Shown: one piece after another, positions 1 to 7,403 of the stretch
How the letters are laid out: the number at the start of each line of letters is the position of its first letter
How positions within the stretch are numbered: the first letter of the stretch is position 1
DNA from: Gammaproteobacteria bacterium UBA6968
GTDB taxonomy: Bacteria; Pseudomonadota; Gammaproteobacteria; Pseudomonadales; Azotimanducaceae
Reading direction: 5' to 3'
Assembly (NCBI GenBank): GCA_002450255.1
Contig: DJYW01000074.1
Location: 1-11,699 of the forward strand
DNA length: 11,699 bases
Made by a program: the position numbers and the translations under genes
Notes under the pieces: generated by a model
What the model was told of the DNA's origin: nothing
What the model saw: only the letters and a program-made list of their open reading frames with translations
Database searches by the model: none

Positions 1-983
1 TTACCCGGCTCCGCGAAGATCTGCACGCTTGGGGTTATTGTCTAATCGATGAGGCACTCTCGGCTAAACAATGCGCGGCCATGCAACATCGTGTACGTGA
101 GCAGGCGGCCGGCGAACGTCTTGCCGGCATCGCCGCGTGGACAGGCACACCCGCACCGCCCGGTGAAGCACTGCCAAAAACGCAATTTGTGCACTGCTTA
201 ATCAACAAAGGCCAACAGTTTATCGATTGCGTCGAACACGACCCTAAAGGTGTTCAAGCCGCCGCGGTAATTGAACAGCTAATCGGCGAAAGTATTGGCG
301 ATGACTTTCTCATGTCGTCTTTCATTGCAATCATCGCCAATCAAAACAACCTGCCGCAAACCTTGCATCAGGACCAGGCTATCGCCCCATTCCAAGATCC
401 GGCGGCACCTTTTACCTGCAATACCATGTTTATTCTGGACGACATGGATGCGGCAAACGGCGGCACGCTCGTGGTGCCAGGATCCCATAAACTTCTATCT
501 GAACCGGCTTCCGGTGAGCCACTACATCATCCGTTACCACCCGCCATCAATCTTTCTGCCCCGGCAGGCACCATCATGATCTTTGAAGGTCGCCTGCTGC
601 ATGGCACCGGCGTCAATCGAACCACTAACTCGCGCACCATTTTGGTCATGAACAGCATTAAGCCGTTCATGCGCCAACAAGAGTTACACCTGTTGTCGGC
701 AAACCCGGAAGTTTTGCGTAGCGCTTCGCCGAAGCTTTTGTACCGTCTGGGCGCACAACCGAAAGGTTTAGGTGGTGTTGAGGGTGCGTGGAACGGAGAT
801 ATTTTACGCGACCAACGGTTAGCGTTAGAGGCTGGTGAATACATCAGAGTCGGTCAGTTAAGCTCCGCAAGCCCAACCGAAGATCTAGCCAAACCGTATG
901 GTTATCGCCAAAGCGACAGTGCTAAGAAACAAGCCGCCCATCAACCGGAAGCCATAGCAGAAGTGCGAGCAACCGACGGGTGA
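1..983 (+). CDS. Phytanoyl-CoA dioxygenase (PhyH) family protein, 5'-truncated by window edge
   Basis: The reading frame is open from nt 3, and the codons before the first in-window ATG (nt 81) encode residues typical of the PhyH N-terminus (a GY-x-LID stretch, then a conserved Cys). The gene therefore starts left of the window and nt 81 is not its start. At least 326 residues are visible, so probably only a few N-terminal residues are missing. PhyH enzymes are cytoplasmic Fe(II)/2-oxoglutarate oxygenases that hydroxylate diverse small molecules. Iron ligands are visible as His-Gln-Asp (nt 366-374) and a distal His in LLHGTG (nt 600-602). The Arg at nt 633-635, eleven residues later, fits the 2-oxoglutarate carboxylate ligand. 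A DDMDAANGG segment and a following GSHK are also family-like. It converges on the dioxygenase gene at 1151-2035. The substrate cannot be told from sequence; the family is far broader than phytanoyl-CoA. Confidence 0.9.
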   Translation, partial: TRLREDLHAWGYCLIDEALSAKQCAAMQHRVREQAAGERLAGIAAWTGTPAPPGEALPKTQFVHCLINKGQQFIDCVEHDPKGVQAAAVIEQLIGESIGDDFLMSSFIAIIANQNNLPQTLHQDQAIAPFQDPAAPFTCNTMFILDDMDAANGGTLVVPGSHKLLSEPASGEPLHHPLPPAINLSAPAGTIMIFEGRLLHGTGVNRTTNSRTILVMNSIKPFMRQQELHLLSANPEVLRSASPKLLYRLGAQPKGLGGVEGAWNGDILRDQRLALEAGEYIRVGQLSSASPTEDLAKPYGYRQSDSAKKQAAHQPEAIAEVRATDG

Positions 984-1150
984 GCGCACCTCTGCTTGGT
1001 CCGCTCACTGACACGCCGCATCCAAAGCAAAGCCAAATTATCCTGTCCGCTTAATTTAGGCGCAGCATGCCAGCTGCCGGGTTCCAAAGTTAGCGAAACC
1101 AGTGCAGTCGAATGCCTATCGAAACAGAAGGTGTTGAGCTATGCGGTGGT
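984..1150. other. Intergenic gap between convergent genes with a weak AT stem
   Basis: This gap separates two converging genes, so a bidirectional terminator would be expected. The only structures I see are an inverted repeat AAATTA (1035-1040) / TAATTT (1052-1057) around an 11-nt loop, and a small GCAGC/GCTGC hairpin (1062-1077). Neither is a textbook GC-stem plus T-run terminator. Confidence 0.3.
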
Positions 1151-2035
1151 TTAGGCCGAGCCTTTCTTTAGAAATTGTGCCAACTGGCGGTCATGCCGGC
1201 TGGCGGCGGAGCGGCGACCCGGACGCACCCAGGAATCCCATCGAGGCGCCTCGGTAGCGGCTACTCCTTGGACGATGTCGCCCATAATAGTGACCCGCTG
1301 GATCACTCGTTCGCCATCAAAGTCGTTCAACACAAAATGTTGCGTGCAACGATTATCCCAAAACGCTAGCGTGCCAGCATGCCAGCGATAACGCACTGTG
1401 AAGCGCGGATTTTTGACCCAATTGGTCAGAAAATCCAATATCGGCCGGCTTTCATATTCGTTCATTTCCACTAGGCGACGAGTGAAGTGCTCGTTCACAT
1501 ACAGCGTTTTGTGGCCGGTTTCCGGATGCACACGAACCACCGGATGAATAGCCATCTTATCGGTACGATTATGCGGGTGAGCATCGTGCAAAGCGGTAAG
1601 CCCTTCGAGCATCGACTGCATCGGAGCAGACAGTTCATCGAAAGCCTGATTCAAATTTGTCCACATGGTGTCGCCACCTACTTGCGGGCACTTCACCATG
1701 TGCAAAATGGACATGACCGAAGGCTGCTCTTGAAAAGTGATGTCCGTGTGCCATTCATCGGCAACGCCACCCTGAGTGGCTGCCAGTTCGAAGATCTCAT
1801 TATGATCGGTGAACGGATTCTTTAAATTCGGATGGCCTTCCAACTCGCCGAAGTGGCGGCCTAAGGCGACGTGTTCGTCGACACTGACATGCTGATCAGG
1901 AAAAAATAAAACCTTGTGCGTCAGCATTAGCGCCTTAATGCGATCAATGTCCGCCTCACTTGGGTCCGCCAGATTCGGCCCGGTGACCTCTGCCCCCAAA
2001 GCGGGCGCCAATCGCGTTACCTTCCAATCCTGCAT
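1151..2035 (-). CDS. TauD/TfdA-family Fe(II)/2-oxoglutarate dioxygenase (not a standard taurine enzyme)
   Basis: This 294-residue protein belongs to the TauD/TfdA family, cytoplasmic enzymes that couple 2-oxoglutarate decarboxylation to substrate hydroxylation. Iron ligands are H96 and D98 (in EWHTD) and H233 (in TQHF). R243 fits the 2-oxoglutarate ligand and R247 corresponds to TauD Arg270. The ATG at 2033-2035 is chosen because a strong GGGGAG Shine-Dalgarno lies 6 nt before it; an in-frame TTG 18 nt upstream overlaps nothing useful. Against E. coli TauD, taurine-contacting His70 is kept (H68), but Tyr73 and Asn95 become L71 and A92, and the insertion before the HPVVR motif is shorter. Taurine is therefore doubtful as substrate. 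It lies 39 nt downstream of the aldo/keto reductase gene on the same strand, probably in one transcript. Another sulfonate, a carboxylic acid or an aromatic acid is possible. Confidence 0.92.
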   Translation of the reverse strand: MQDWKVTRLAPALGAEVTGPNLADPSEADIDRIKALMLTHKVLFFPDQHVSVDEHVALGRHFGELEGHPNLKNPFTDHNEIFELAATQGGVADEWHTDITFQEQPSVMSILHMVKCPQVGGDTMWTNLNQAFDELSAPMQSMLEGLTALHDAHPHNRTDKMAIHPVVRVHPETGHKTLYVNEHFTRRLVEMNEYESRPILDFLTNWVKNPRFTVRYRWHAGTLAFWDNRCTQHFVLNDFDGERVIQRVTIMGDIVQGVAATEAPRWDSWVRPGRRSAASRHDRQLAQFLKKGSA

Positions 2036-2041
2036 GTCTTT

Positions 2042-2047
2042 CTCCCC
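2042..2047 (-). promoter_or_regulatory. Shine-Dalgarno GGGGAG fixing the dioxygenase start
   Basis: GGGGAG on the minus strand sits 6 nt before the ATG at 2033-2035. It lies inside the longer reading frame that begins with TTG at 2053, so it argues for the shorter, 294-residue protein. Confidence 0.75.
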
Positions 2048-2074
2048 TATCAATACCTGCTCGTCATTATGCGA

Positions 2075-2977
2075 TTAGCCGGCCTGTTTCTGAATAATCA
2101 CGTCATCGGAAACATCACGTTCGAATAGCGCTTCTATGCCCAAGCGTTCGGCATCCGCCCGCAGCGCTTCATCCGATGGCGCTTCCACCGGCGCGGCCAT
2201 CGCCTCTAGCAGTGGCAGCAGGAGCGTGGCGTCGCTGCTCGTATTTAGGAACAGGTTAGGCCGGCTCAGAACAAAATCCACCGCTCGCTTCATTGGCTCG
2301 GGCTCGCGAATGGGACGATACCAGCTAAATTTTTTATCGGTATCCGAATCCTGCCAACGCCGCAGAGCGATGCTCTTAATGGTTTGCATCGCCACGCCTC
2401 GAGCGGCGCACAGCTCGTACAGCTGTTCAAAGTCCGCCGCATACGCAGGCTGACTCATCATCGAAAAGTTGTACGGCACAAGAATTGAATCAAAATCGAA
2501 TGTTTCTAAACTCCGCACATGCATCGCGGGCGCATAAGTACCGTGCCCGGTCACCCCTATAAAGCGAACCAGGCCCTCATCACGAGCCTGAATGAGTGCT
2601 TCGAGCGCACCACCCGGACCCATCGCCACCTGCCATTCCTCGTCTTTGGTGAGATTGTGCATTTGGATCATGTCGATCTGATCAACGCCCATCCGTTCCA
2701 ACGAGGCGCGTAACTGTGCTCCAGCCCCAGCGCCTGTGCGATATTCGGTTTTGGTCGCCAGAAAAACTTCGCTGCGATGCGTCGCCAGCCATGGCCGTAA
2801 CCGCAGTTCGGCGTCGCCATAGCTGGCCGCCACATCGATATGATTGAGACCAAATCGGGGTAGCTCGGCCAACACCTTATCGGCACGCTCCTGCGACATA
2901 GCCCCCAACGCGGCAGCACCAAAAATAGCGCGACTCGATTCGTGGCCAGTGCGGCCGAATGGTATTTTCGTAATCAT
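2075..2977 (-). CDS. Aldo/keto reductase family oxidoreductase
   Basis: The 300-residue product has a complete aldo/keto reductase (beta/alpha)8-barrel signature. The catalytic tetrad is readable: D48 and Y53 in HIDVAASYGDAE, K76 in ATKTEYR, and H107 in IQMHNL. Family members reduce aldehydes and ketones with NAD(P)H, or run in reverse on sugars, in the cytoplasm. The N-terminus (ITKIPFGRTG) is typical of the family. The C-terminal region around residues 240-260, where relatives read roughly IPG-x-S for cofactor binding, reads FLNTSSDATL here, so the cofactor clamp is altered and cofactor preference is not predictable. The start is supported by an AGGAGA ribosome site 5 nt upstream. It is the first gene of a probable two-gene unit with the TauD-like dioxygenase, which suggests sequential action on one pathway. 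The specific substrate is unknown. Confidence 0.92.
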   Translation of the reverse strand: MITKIPFGRTGHESSRAIFGAAALGAMSQERADKVLAELPRFGLNHIDVAASYGDAELRLRPWLATHRSEVFLATKTEYRTGAGAGAQLRASLERMGVDQIDMIQMHNLTKDEEWQVAMGPGGALEALIQARDEGLVRFIGVTGHGTYAPAMHVRSLETFDFDSILVPYNFSMMSQPAYAADFEQLYELCAARGVAMQTIKSIALRRWQDSDTDKKFSWYRPIREPEPMKRAVDFVLSRPNLFLNTSSDATLLLPLLEAMAAPVEAPSDEALRADAERLGIEALFERDVSDDVIIQKQAG

Positions 2978-3208
2978 GAGATTCTCCTATAGCGCGCCAA
3001 TCATGATGCCAAACTTTAAACAAAGCTTGATCGAAATTTAGAGATCGAAACAGACGCTCCCCACGTCAATGAGTCCGCAGTGTAACCGACCGCTGCATAG
3101 CCCCCAACTCCAGCGGGCAACCCCGCTCCGCTCGCTCTTGAGCATGTATTGGCAACGGGCCGAGTCACGATTAACCTACTAAGTGAGGAATGGACAAGGG
3201 AAAGTTCA
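2978..3208. promoter_or_regulatory. Divergent intergenic region with repeats and a GC hairpin
   Basis: These 231 bp separate the divergent aldo/keto reductase and zinc-ribbon genes and must hold both promoters. Visible elements are a direct repeat GATCGAAA at 3029-3036 and 3043-3050 (14-nt period) on the reductase side, and a 6-bp perfect hairpin AGCGGG-CAAC-CCCGCT at 3112-3127. A weak sigma70-like pair for the + strand gene is TTGGCA (3149-3154), a 17-nt spacer, then TAACCT (3172-3177). No convincing -35/-10 pair for the reductase was found. Promoter calls here are tentative. Confidence 0.35.
2983..2988 (-). promoter_or_regulatory. Shine-Dalgarno AGGAGA of the aldo/keto reductase gene
   Basis: AGGAGA on the minus strand stands 5 nt ahead of the ATG at 2975-2977 and is the strongest ribosome site of the minus-strand genes along with that of the dioxygenase. 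Confidence 0.7.
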
Positions 3209-3688
3209 ATGCACACCCCAATGCGAAACCTAGCCTGTTGGCAGTGCGGCAGCGACCTCAGCGAACTGCCTATACCGCTGTCCCGTCACGACCAATGCCC
3301 GCAGTGCTTTAATGATCTGCACACCTGCCGCGCCTGCAGACACTTTGACGCGACCAAAGTCACCGAGTGTTTTGAAGATCGCGCCGACCCACCTGTAGAA
3401 AAAGAAAACGCCAACTTTTGTGACTTTTTTGCACCCAAGGTCGATGCCTATCAACCTCGCAATACCTCCAAAAGCGACGCGGCCAAGGCCAAACTCGATG
3501 CACTTTTTGGCGCGTCGGAGGCCGGCGCTCAAGCGGCGGGCAATGAGGTAAGCGACGCGAATGCCAGGTTAGAAAAAGCAGCGGAGCAAACTGCAGAACG
3601 CGCGTCGCAAGACTCGAAAAATTCGGAATCTCAGCCTGCCAAAGCGGAGCAAGCGAAGCAAATCCTGCAGGACTTGTTTCAGTCTTAG
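3209..3688 (+). CDS. Eight-cysteine zinc-ribbon-like protein of unknown function
   Basis: The 159-residue product has two parts. Residues 1-78 carry eight cysteines (C10, C13, C30, C33, C40, C43, C54, C71), including three CxxC pairs, in a compact pattern that should bind about two zinc ions. The surrounding segments DLHTCRACRHFD and KENANFCDFF look like a conserved bacterial hypothetical family, but I cannot name a function. Residues 85-159 are rich in Ala, Lys, Glu, Ser and Gln and probably disordered or helical. Within them two similar motifs occur, AKAKLDALFG (92-101) and AKQILQDLFQ (149-158). ATG 3209 is preferred because AAGGGA precedes it at suitable spacing and the cysteine domain starts just after; a TTG at 3149 would add 20 residues of no family character. 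No signal peptide or membrane segment is seen, so it is probably cytoplasmic. Confidence 0.8.
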   Translation: MHTPMRNLACWQCGSDLSELPIPLSRHDQCPQCFNDLHTCRACRHFDATKVTECFEDRADPPVEKENANFCDFFAPKVDAYQPRNTSKSDAAKAKLDALFGASEAGAQAAGNEVSDANARLEKAAEQTAERASQDSKNSESQPAKAEQAKQILQDLFQS

Positions 3689-3776
3689 TGAACCTGCTAC
3701 TTAAAGCCTTTCAAACAAGCCCTGCCAAGCAACCCAGGCGCAAACCCGGGACGCATATTTCAGCTCAGGGTAAGAA
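3689..3776. other. Short convergent gap, no clear terminator
   Basis: This 88-nt space lies between the zinc-ribbon gene and the HAD gene, which converge. I find only short GC-rich complementary runs near 3722-3752 and no T-run after a stem on either strand. Confidence 0.3.
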
Positions 3777-4463
3777 CTAGATCGTTGATCCTGCGTGTCG
3801 CTGGAATTGCACGAGCACCTCATACGCTGAGCGGCACGTCTCAACTGCAATTGCACTCACTTCGGCGCTAGGGGGAATTTGATCCGGTATATGGAATACC
3901 CGCAAACCGGCGCGGTGCGCTGCGAGTACGCCGATATTGGAATCTTCTAATGCCCAACCTTTTTGCGGGGCAATCTCGATATGCGCAGCGGCACGTAGGT
4001 ACGGATCAGGGTAGGGCTTATGGCGCTCGGTGTCACCGGAGCAAACCAAGGCTTCGAAGTACGTTAGCAAGTCACAACGGCTGAGATTTTCTTCGACATG
4101 ATCGCGGTAATTCGAAGTCGCAACAGCCATAGGGATCTGTTGTGCCTTCAACTGTGCCAACAATTCTCGAATGCCCGGCTTTGGTTGTAGTGGGCGCTGC
4201 TGAATTTCCTCAAAGAACGCGTCGCTCCACTGGCCACGCAACTCGTCTAACAGAAGCGCGCTGCCATAATGGGCCGTCAGTATTTGGTCGGTTTGTGCGT
4301 GCGAAGTGCCGATGCAGTTGAGATAAACCGTCTCGCTATAGACTAGCCCAATGCGATTGATCGCTACCTCAAAGGCTTTGCGGGCGCGGCTTTCGGTGTC
4401 CAGCAAGGTGCCGTCCACATCGAAGACGACCCCTGCTGGTTGGTCCGAATATTCGCTTTGCAT
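3777..4463 (-). CDS. HAD-superfamily hydrolase (beta-phosphoglucomutase/phosphatase type)
   Basis: This 228-residue protein shows all four HAD motifs. Motif I is FDVDGTLLD with nucleophile D15 and acid/base D17, motif II ends in S117 (AVATSN), motif III is K149 (RHKPYPDP), and motif IV is LEDSNIG with E173 and D174. The helical cap lies between motifs I and II (about residues 25-95), as in the subfamily of beta-phosphoglucomutase, YqaB and small-metabolite phosphatases. A soluble phosphatase or phosphomutase of a sugar phosphate or nucleotide is likely; the substrate is not predictable. Its ATG lies only 7 nt after the aconitase stop codon. No good Shine-Dalgarno is close to it, the nearest purine run being inside the end of acnA. 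Translation coupled to aconitase is therefore inferred. It converges on the zinc-ribbon gene with an 88-nt gap. Confidence 0.9.
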   Translation of the reverse strand: MQSEYSDQPAGVVFDVDGTLLDTESRARKAFEVAINRIGLVYSETVYLNCIGTSHAQTDQILTAHYGSALLLDELRGQWSDAFFEEIQQRPLQPKPGIRELLAQLKAQQIPMAVATSNYRDHVEENLSRCDLLTYFEALVCSGDTERHKPYPDPYLRAAAHIEIAPQKGWALEDSNIGVLAAHRAGLRVFHIPDQIPPSAEVSAIAVETCRSAYEVLVQFQRHAGSTI

Positions 4464-4470
4464 CGAGGGC

Positions 4471-7143
4471 CTAAGCGGCCTCTCTTACCAGATTGTTCAA
4501 CACGTACTGAAGGATCCCGCCACATTGGAAGTAGGCGATCTCGTTCTCGGTGTCGACTCGGCTGGTCACCACGATCTGGCGTTCGGCGCCGTCGGCAGAC
4601 TTGATGGTCACTGCGATGTCTTGGCGCGGTGCAATATCAGCAACCCCGGCTGGCAGCGCAATATCGATGATCTCATCCCCAGCCAGACCCAACGAGGCGC
4701 GTCCGTCACCTGCTTTGAACTGCAGCGGCAAAATGCCCATACCGATCAGATTAGAACGGTGAATTCGCTCAAAACTTTCTGCTATCACAGCTTTCACGCC
4801 AAGTAAGCGAGTGCCTTTTGCCGCCCAGTCGCGGCTCGAGCCTGTTCCATATTCTTGACCAGCAACAACCACTAACGGAGTCCCTTCCCCCGCATAACGC
4901 ATGGCCGCATCGTAAATGCTGAGCTGCTCGCCGCTTGGAACGTGCTTGGTATAGCCGCCTTCGATATCGGGCACCATTTCATTGCGGATACGGATGTTCG
5001 CAAACGTGCCGCGCATCATGACTTCGTGGTTGCCTCGACGCGAGCCATAGGAATTGAAGTCGTCGACGTTTACGCCCGCTTGCTGAAGGTAATGACCAGC
5101 CGGACTGTCAGGCTGGATAGCGCCTGCCGGAGAGATGTGGTCGGTGGTCACCGAATCACCCAACAAAGCCAGTATGCGAGCGCCGTTGATCGTCACGTCC
5201 TGATTCAGGTCGCCGCCTACCGTGAAGAATGGCGGTTGCTTGATGTAGGTCGAGTTTTCCCAGGCATAGGTGCCGCCGCTGTCAATTTCGATAGCCTGCC
5301 ACGCTTCCGGGCCGGTGAAGACGTCATCGTATTGGTTGCCGAACATTTCTGCCGAAACCTGGTTCACCACATCGCGGATTTCCTGATTCGATGGCCAAAT
5401 GTCCGCCAGCATCACATCGTTACCATCTGCATCCTGGCCGATTGGATCTTTATCCAGGTTGATTTGGGTCGTACCCGCAATAGCGTAAGCGACGACTAAC
5501 GGGGGTGAGGCGAGCCAGTTAGTGCGAACTTCCTGATGCACTCGGCCTTCGAAGTTGCGATTGCCGCTGAGCACAGAAGCAACAACCAAATCGCCGTCAT
5601 TGATGGCAGATGAAATGGCTTCAGGCAAAGGTCCGGAGTTGCCAATACAAGTGGTGCAGCCGTAGCCGACCAGGTTAAAGCCTAAGGCATCTAACGAGTC
5701 CTGCAGGTGCGTCGCTTCCAGGTATTCGGTGACCACTTTTGATCCCGGTGCCAACGAGGTTTTTACCCAAGGTTTGACGGTCAGACCTTTCGCCAATGCT
5801 TTCTTCGCAACCAAACCTGCGCCCATCATTACTGCGGGGTTAGAGGTATTGGTACACGATGTAATTGCTGCAATAACCACATCGCCATGGGTCAGCGAAT
5901 AATCGGTGCCAGGCACTGACACTTTGGTTACCGAGCCATCTGATCCTTGCAGCGCTAACGCTTCGTTAAAGGCTTCTTTCATGCCGCTCATTGGAACGCG
6001 ATCTTGGGGTCGCTTTGGACCTGCTAGGTTTGGTACCACGCTAGACAGATCAAGCTCTAACGTGTCGGTAAAGACCGCATCGGCACTTGAAGCGTCACGC
6101 CACATGCCTTGGGCTTTTGCATAGGCTTCAACCAGCGCTACTGTTTCGGCATCACGGTTAGTTAGCTCCAAATAATCAATGGTGGCTTGGTCGATTGGGA
6201 AGAATCCGCAAGTCGCGCCATATTCCGGCGCCATATTCGCGATGGTGGCCTGATCCGCCAAGGTGAGGTTATCAACGCCCGGGCCATAAAATTCAACGAA
6301 CTTGCCCACCACACCTTTGGCACGAAGCATTTCCACTACCAGCAGCACCACATCGGTAGCGGTAATGCCGTCTTGGACTTCACCAGTCAGCTTGAAGCCG
6401 ATAACTTCAGGAATCAGCATGCTGATCGGCTGACCCAGCATTGCGGCTTCCGCTTCGATACCGCCGACACCCCAGCCGAGCACACCCAAACCATTAATCA
6501 TGGTGGTGTGGCTGTCGGTACCGACCAATGTATCCGGATAAGCAACGGTGCGGCCATCAACTTCTTTCGTCCACACCGCTTTTGCCAAGTACTCCAAATT
6601 GACTTGGTGGCAGATGCCTGTCCCGGGCGGCACAACACGAAAGTTTTCAAATGCAGTCTGGCCCCAGCGCAGGAATCGGTAGCGCTCGGTGTTGCGATTC
6701 ATCTCAATGGCGACATTTTCTTCAAACGCCGCCTCGTCGCCGAACTTGTCAACCATTACAGAGTGGTCGATCACCAAGTCGACAGGCGATAGCGGATTGA
6801 TAATGGAAGGATCCAAGCCGGCGTCGACTACCGCGGAACGCATGGCGGCAAGGTCGGCGACACCAGGAACGCCGGTGAAGTCCTGCATCAGCACGCGCGC
6901 TGGGCGATAGGCGATTTCTTCGGAAGAAGCACCCGCAGCGGCCCACTGGCCGAGGGTTTTGATATCTGCTGCAGTGACGGTGTTGTTGTCTTCAAAGCGC
7001 AGGAGGTTTTCTAGCAGGATCTTAAGGGTGACAGGCAGCTTGCTGACATCGCCGATCCCTTCGGCCGCTGGCAAACTGTAGTAGTCGTATTCTTTGTCTC
7101 CAACCAGCAAGGTTTGTTTGGCATTAAAACTGTTCAGGGTCAT
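4471..7143 (-). CDS. acnA: Aconitate hydratase A (aconitase)
   Basis: The 890-residue product is a full-length AcnA/IRP-type aconitase; E. coli AcnA has 891. It interconverts citrate and isocitrate via cis-aconitate in the TCA and glyoxylate cycles in the cytoplasm. The [4Fe-4S] ligands are C430 ([10 protein letters not shown]), C496 and C499 ([14 protein letters not shown]), with the same spacing as in E. coli (435, 501, 504). [11 protein letters not shown] near 210-220, [14 protein letters not shown] SGNRNFEGR at 527-535, and the C-terminal swivelling domain with [13 protein letters not shown] (765-777) are present. ATG 7141-7143 is chosen because the protein then begins [12 protein letters not shown] like known AcnA; an in-frame ATG 33 nt upstream adds residues with no counterpart and lacks a ribosome site. 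The chosen start also has only a weak one (GGGA, 9 nt away). The HAD gene follows 7 nt after its TAG. Some AcnA-family members instead process 2-methylaconitate, but no prp genes are nearby. Confidence 0.97.
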   Translation of the reverse strand: MTLNSFNAKQTLLVGDKEYDYYSLPAAEGIGDVSKLPVTLKILLENLLRFEDNNTVTAADIKTLGQWAAAGASSEEIAYRPARVLMQDFTGVPGVADLAAMRSAVVDAGLDPSIINPLSPVDLVIDHSVMVDKFGDEAAFEENVAIEMNRNTERYRFLRWGQTAFENFRVVPPGTGICHQVNLEYLAKAVWTKEVDGRTVAYPDTLVGTDSHTTMINGLGVLGWGVGGIEAEAAMLGQPISMLIPEVIGFKLTGEVQDGITATDVVLLVVEMLRAKGVVGKFVEFYGPGVDNLTLADQATIANMAPEYGATCGFFPIDQATIDYLELTNRDAETVALVEAYAKAQGMWRDASSADAVFTDTLELDLSSVVPNLAGPKRPQDRVPMSGMKEAFNEALALQGSDGSVTKVSVPGTDYSLTHGDVVIAAITSCTNTSNPAVMMGAGLVAKKALAKGLTVKPWVKTSLAPGSKVVTEYLEATHLQDSLDALGFNLVGYGCTTCIGNSGPLPEAISSAINDGDLVVASVLSGNRNFEGRVHQEVRTNWLASPPLVVAYAIAGTTQINLDKDPIGQDADGNDVMLADIWPSNQEIRDVVNQVSAEMFGNQYDDVFTGPEAWQAIEIDSGGTYAWENSTYIKQPPFFTVGGDLNQDVTINGARILALLGDSVTTDHISPAGAIQPDSPAGHYLQQAGVNVDDFNSYGSRRGNHEVMMRGTFANIRIRNEMVPDIEGGYTKHVPSGEQLSIYDAAMRYAGEGTPLVVVAGQEYGTGSSRDWAAKGTRLLGVKAVIAESFERIHRSNLIGMGILPLQFKAGDGRASLGLAGDEIIDIALPAGVADIAPRQDIAVTIKSADGAERQIVVTSRVDTENEIAYFQCGGILQYVLNNLVREAA

Positions 7144-7403
7144 GTTTCTTTTTCCCGCTGTTTTTCGGTCGCGCATTATGCCCGAAATAAGACCGTTCGC
7201 CCATCACAAAGCCGATAGAGTGATATTAAAACCATGCTAAGACGCCTCTAAAATTAGGCAGAGTGAAAGCAATGCAGGATGGCGATTCCCCAAATTGAGT
7301 TTTGGTCAAATGCTTAGACACGTGCTTGGGCAAATACTTAGCAATGGGCCTCGTTGCCAGCATAGGCTAGAAAGAGACTTGTTCCGCCTGAAGGTCGTCG
7401 GTG
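7144..7403. promoter_or_regulatory. acnA: Upstream region of acnA with an imperfect direct repeat
   Basis: These 260 bp lie between the channel gene stop and acnA, both on the minus strand. They hold an imperfect 16-bp direct repeat (separate entry) and a small GCCT/AGGC stem (around 7246-7261). A CATAAT hexamer on the minus strand at 7175-7180 resembles a -10 box but has no matching -35 at 17 nt. No terminator with a T-run is visible after the channel gene. No coding region was recognised here. Confidence 0.4.
7302..7341. repeat. 16-bp direct repeat, 24-nt period, flanking CACGTG
   Basis: TTGGTCAAATGCTTAG (7302-7317) recurs as TTGGGCAAATACTTAG (7326-7341), with 14 of 16 positions identical. 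The 8-nt spacer overlaps a CACGTG palindrome at 7319-7324. The array lies about 160-200 nt upstream of the acnA start. It could be a regulator-binding array or a chance duplication; the regulator is unknown. Confidence 0.6.

Noticed and set aside
1079..1100. tRNA T-arm-like GGGTTCC in the convergent gap
   Set aside because: The GGTTCRA pattern is not completed and no acceptor, D or anticodon arms can be drawn around it.
3490..3688. Sliding-clamp-binding motif in the tail of the zinc-ribbon protein (LQDLF)
   Set aside because: The bacterial clamp motif is about QL[S/D]LF; here the first two positions are swapped and the other copy (LDALF) fits even less.
4942..5499. 185-codon + strand open frame opposite acnA
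   Set aside because: It lies wholly antisense to well-conserved aconitase codons, its product has no family character, and it has no ribosome site; it is a shadow of acnA.
6187..6792. 201-codon + strand open frame opposite acnA
   Set aside because: It is antisense to the conserved aconitase N-terminal half, and its His/Asn-rich product reflects reverse-complemented acnA codons.
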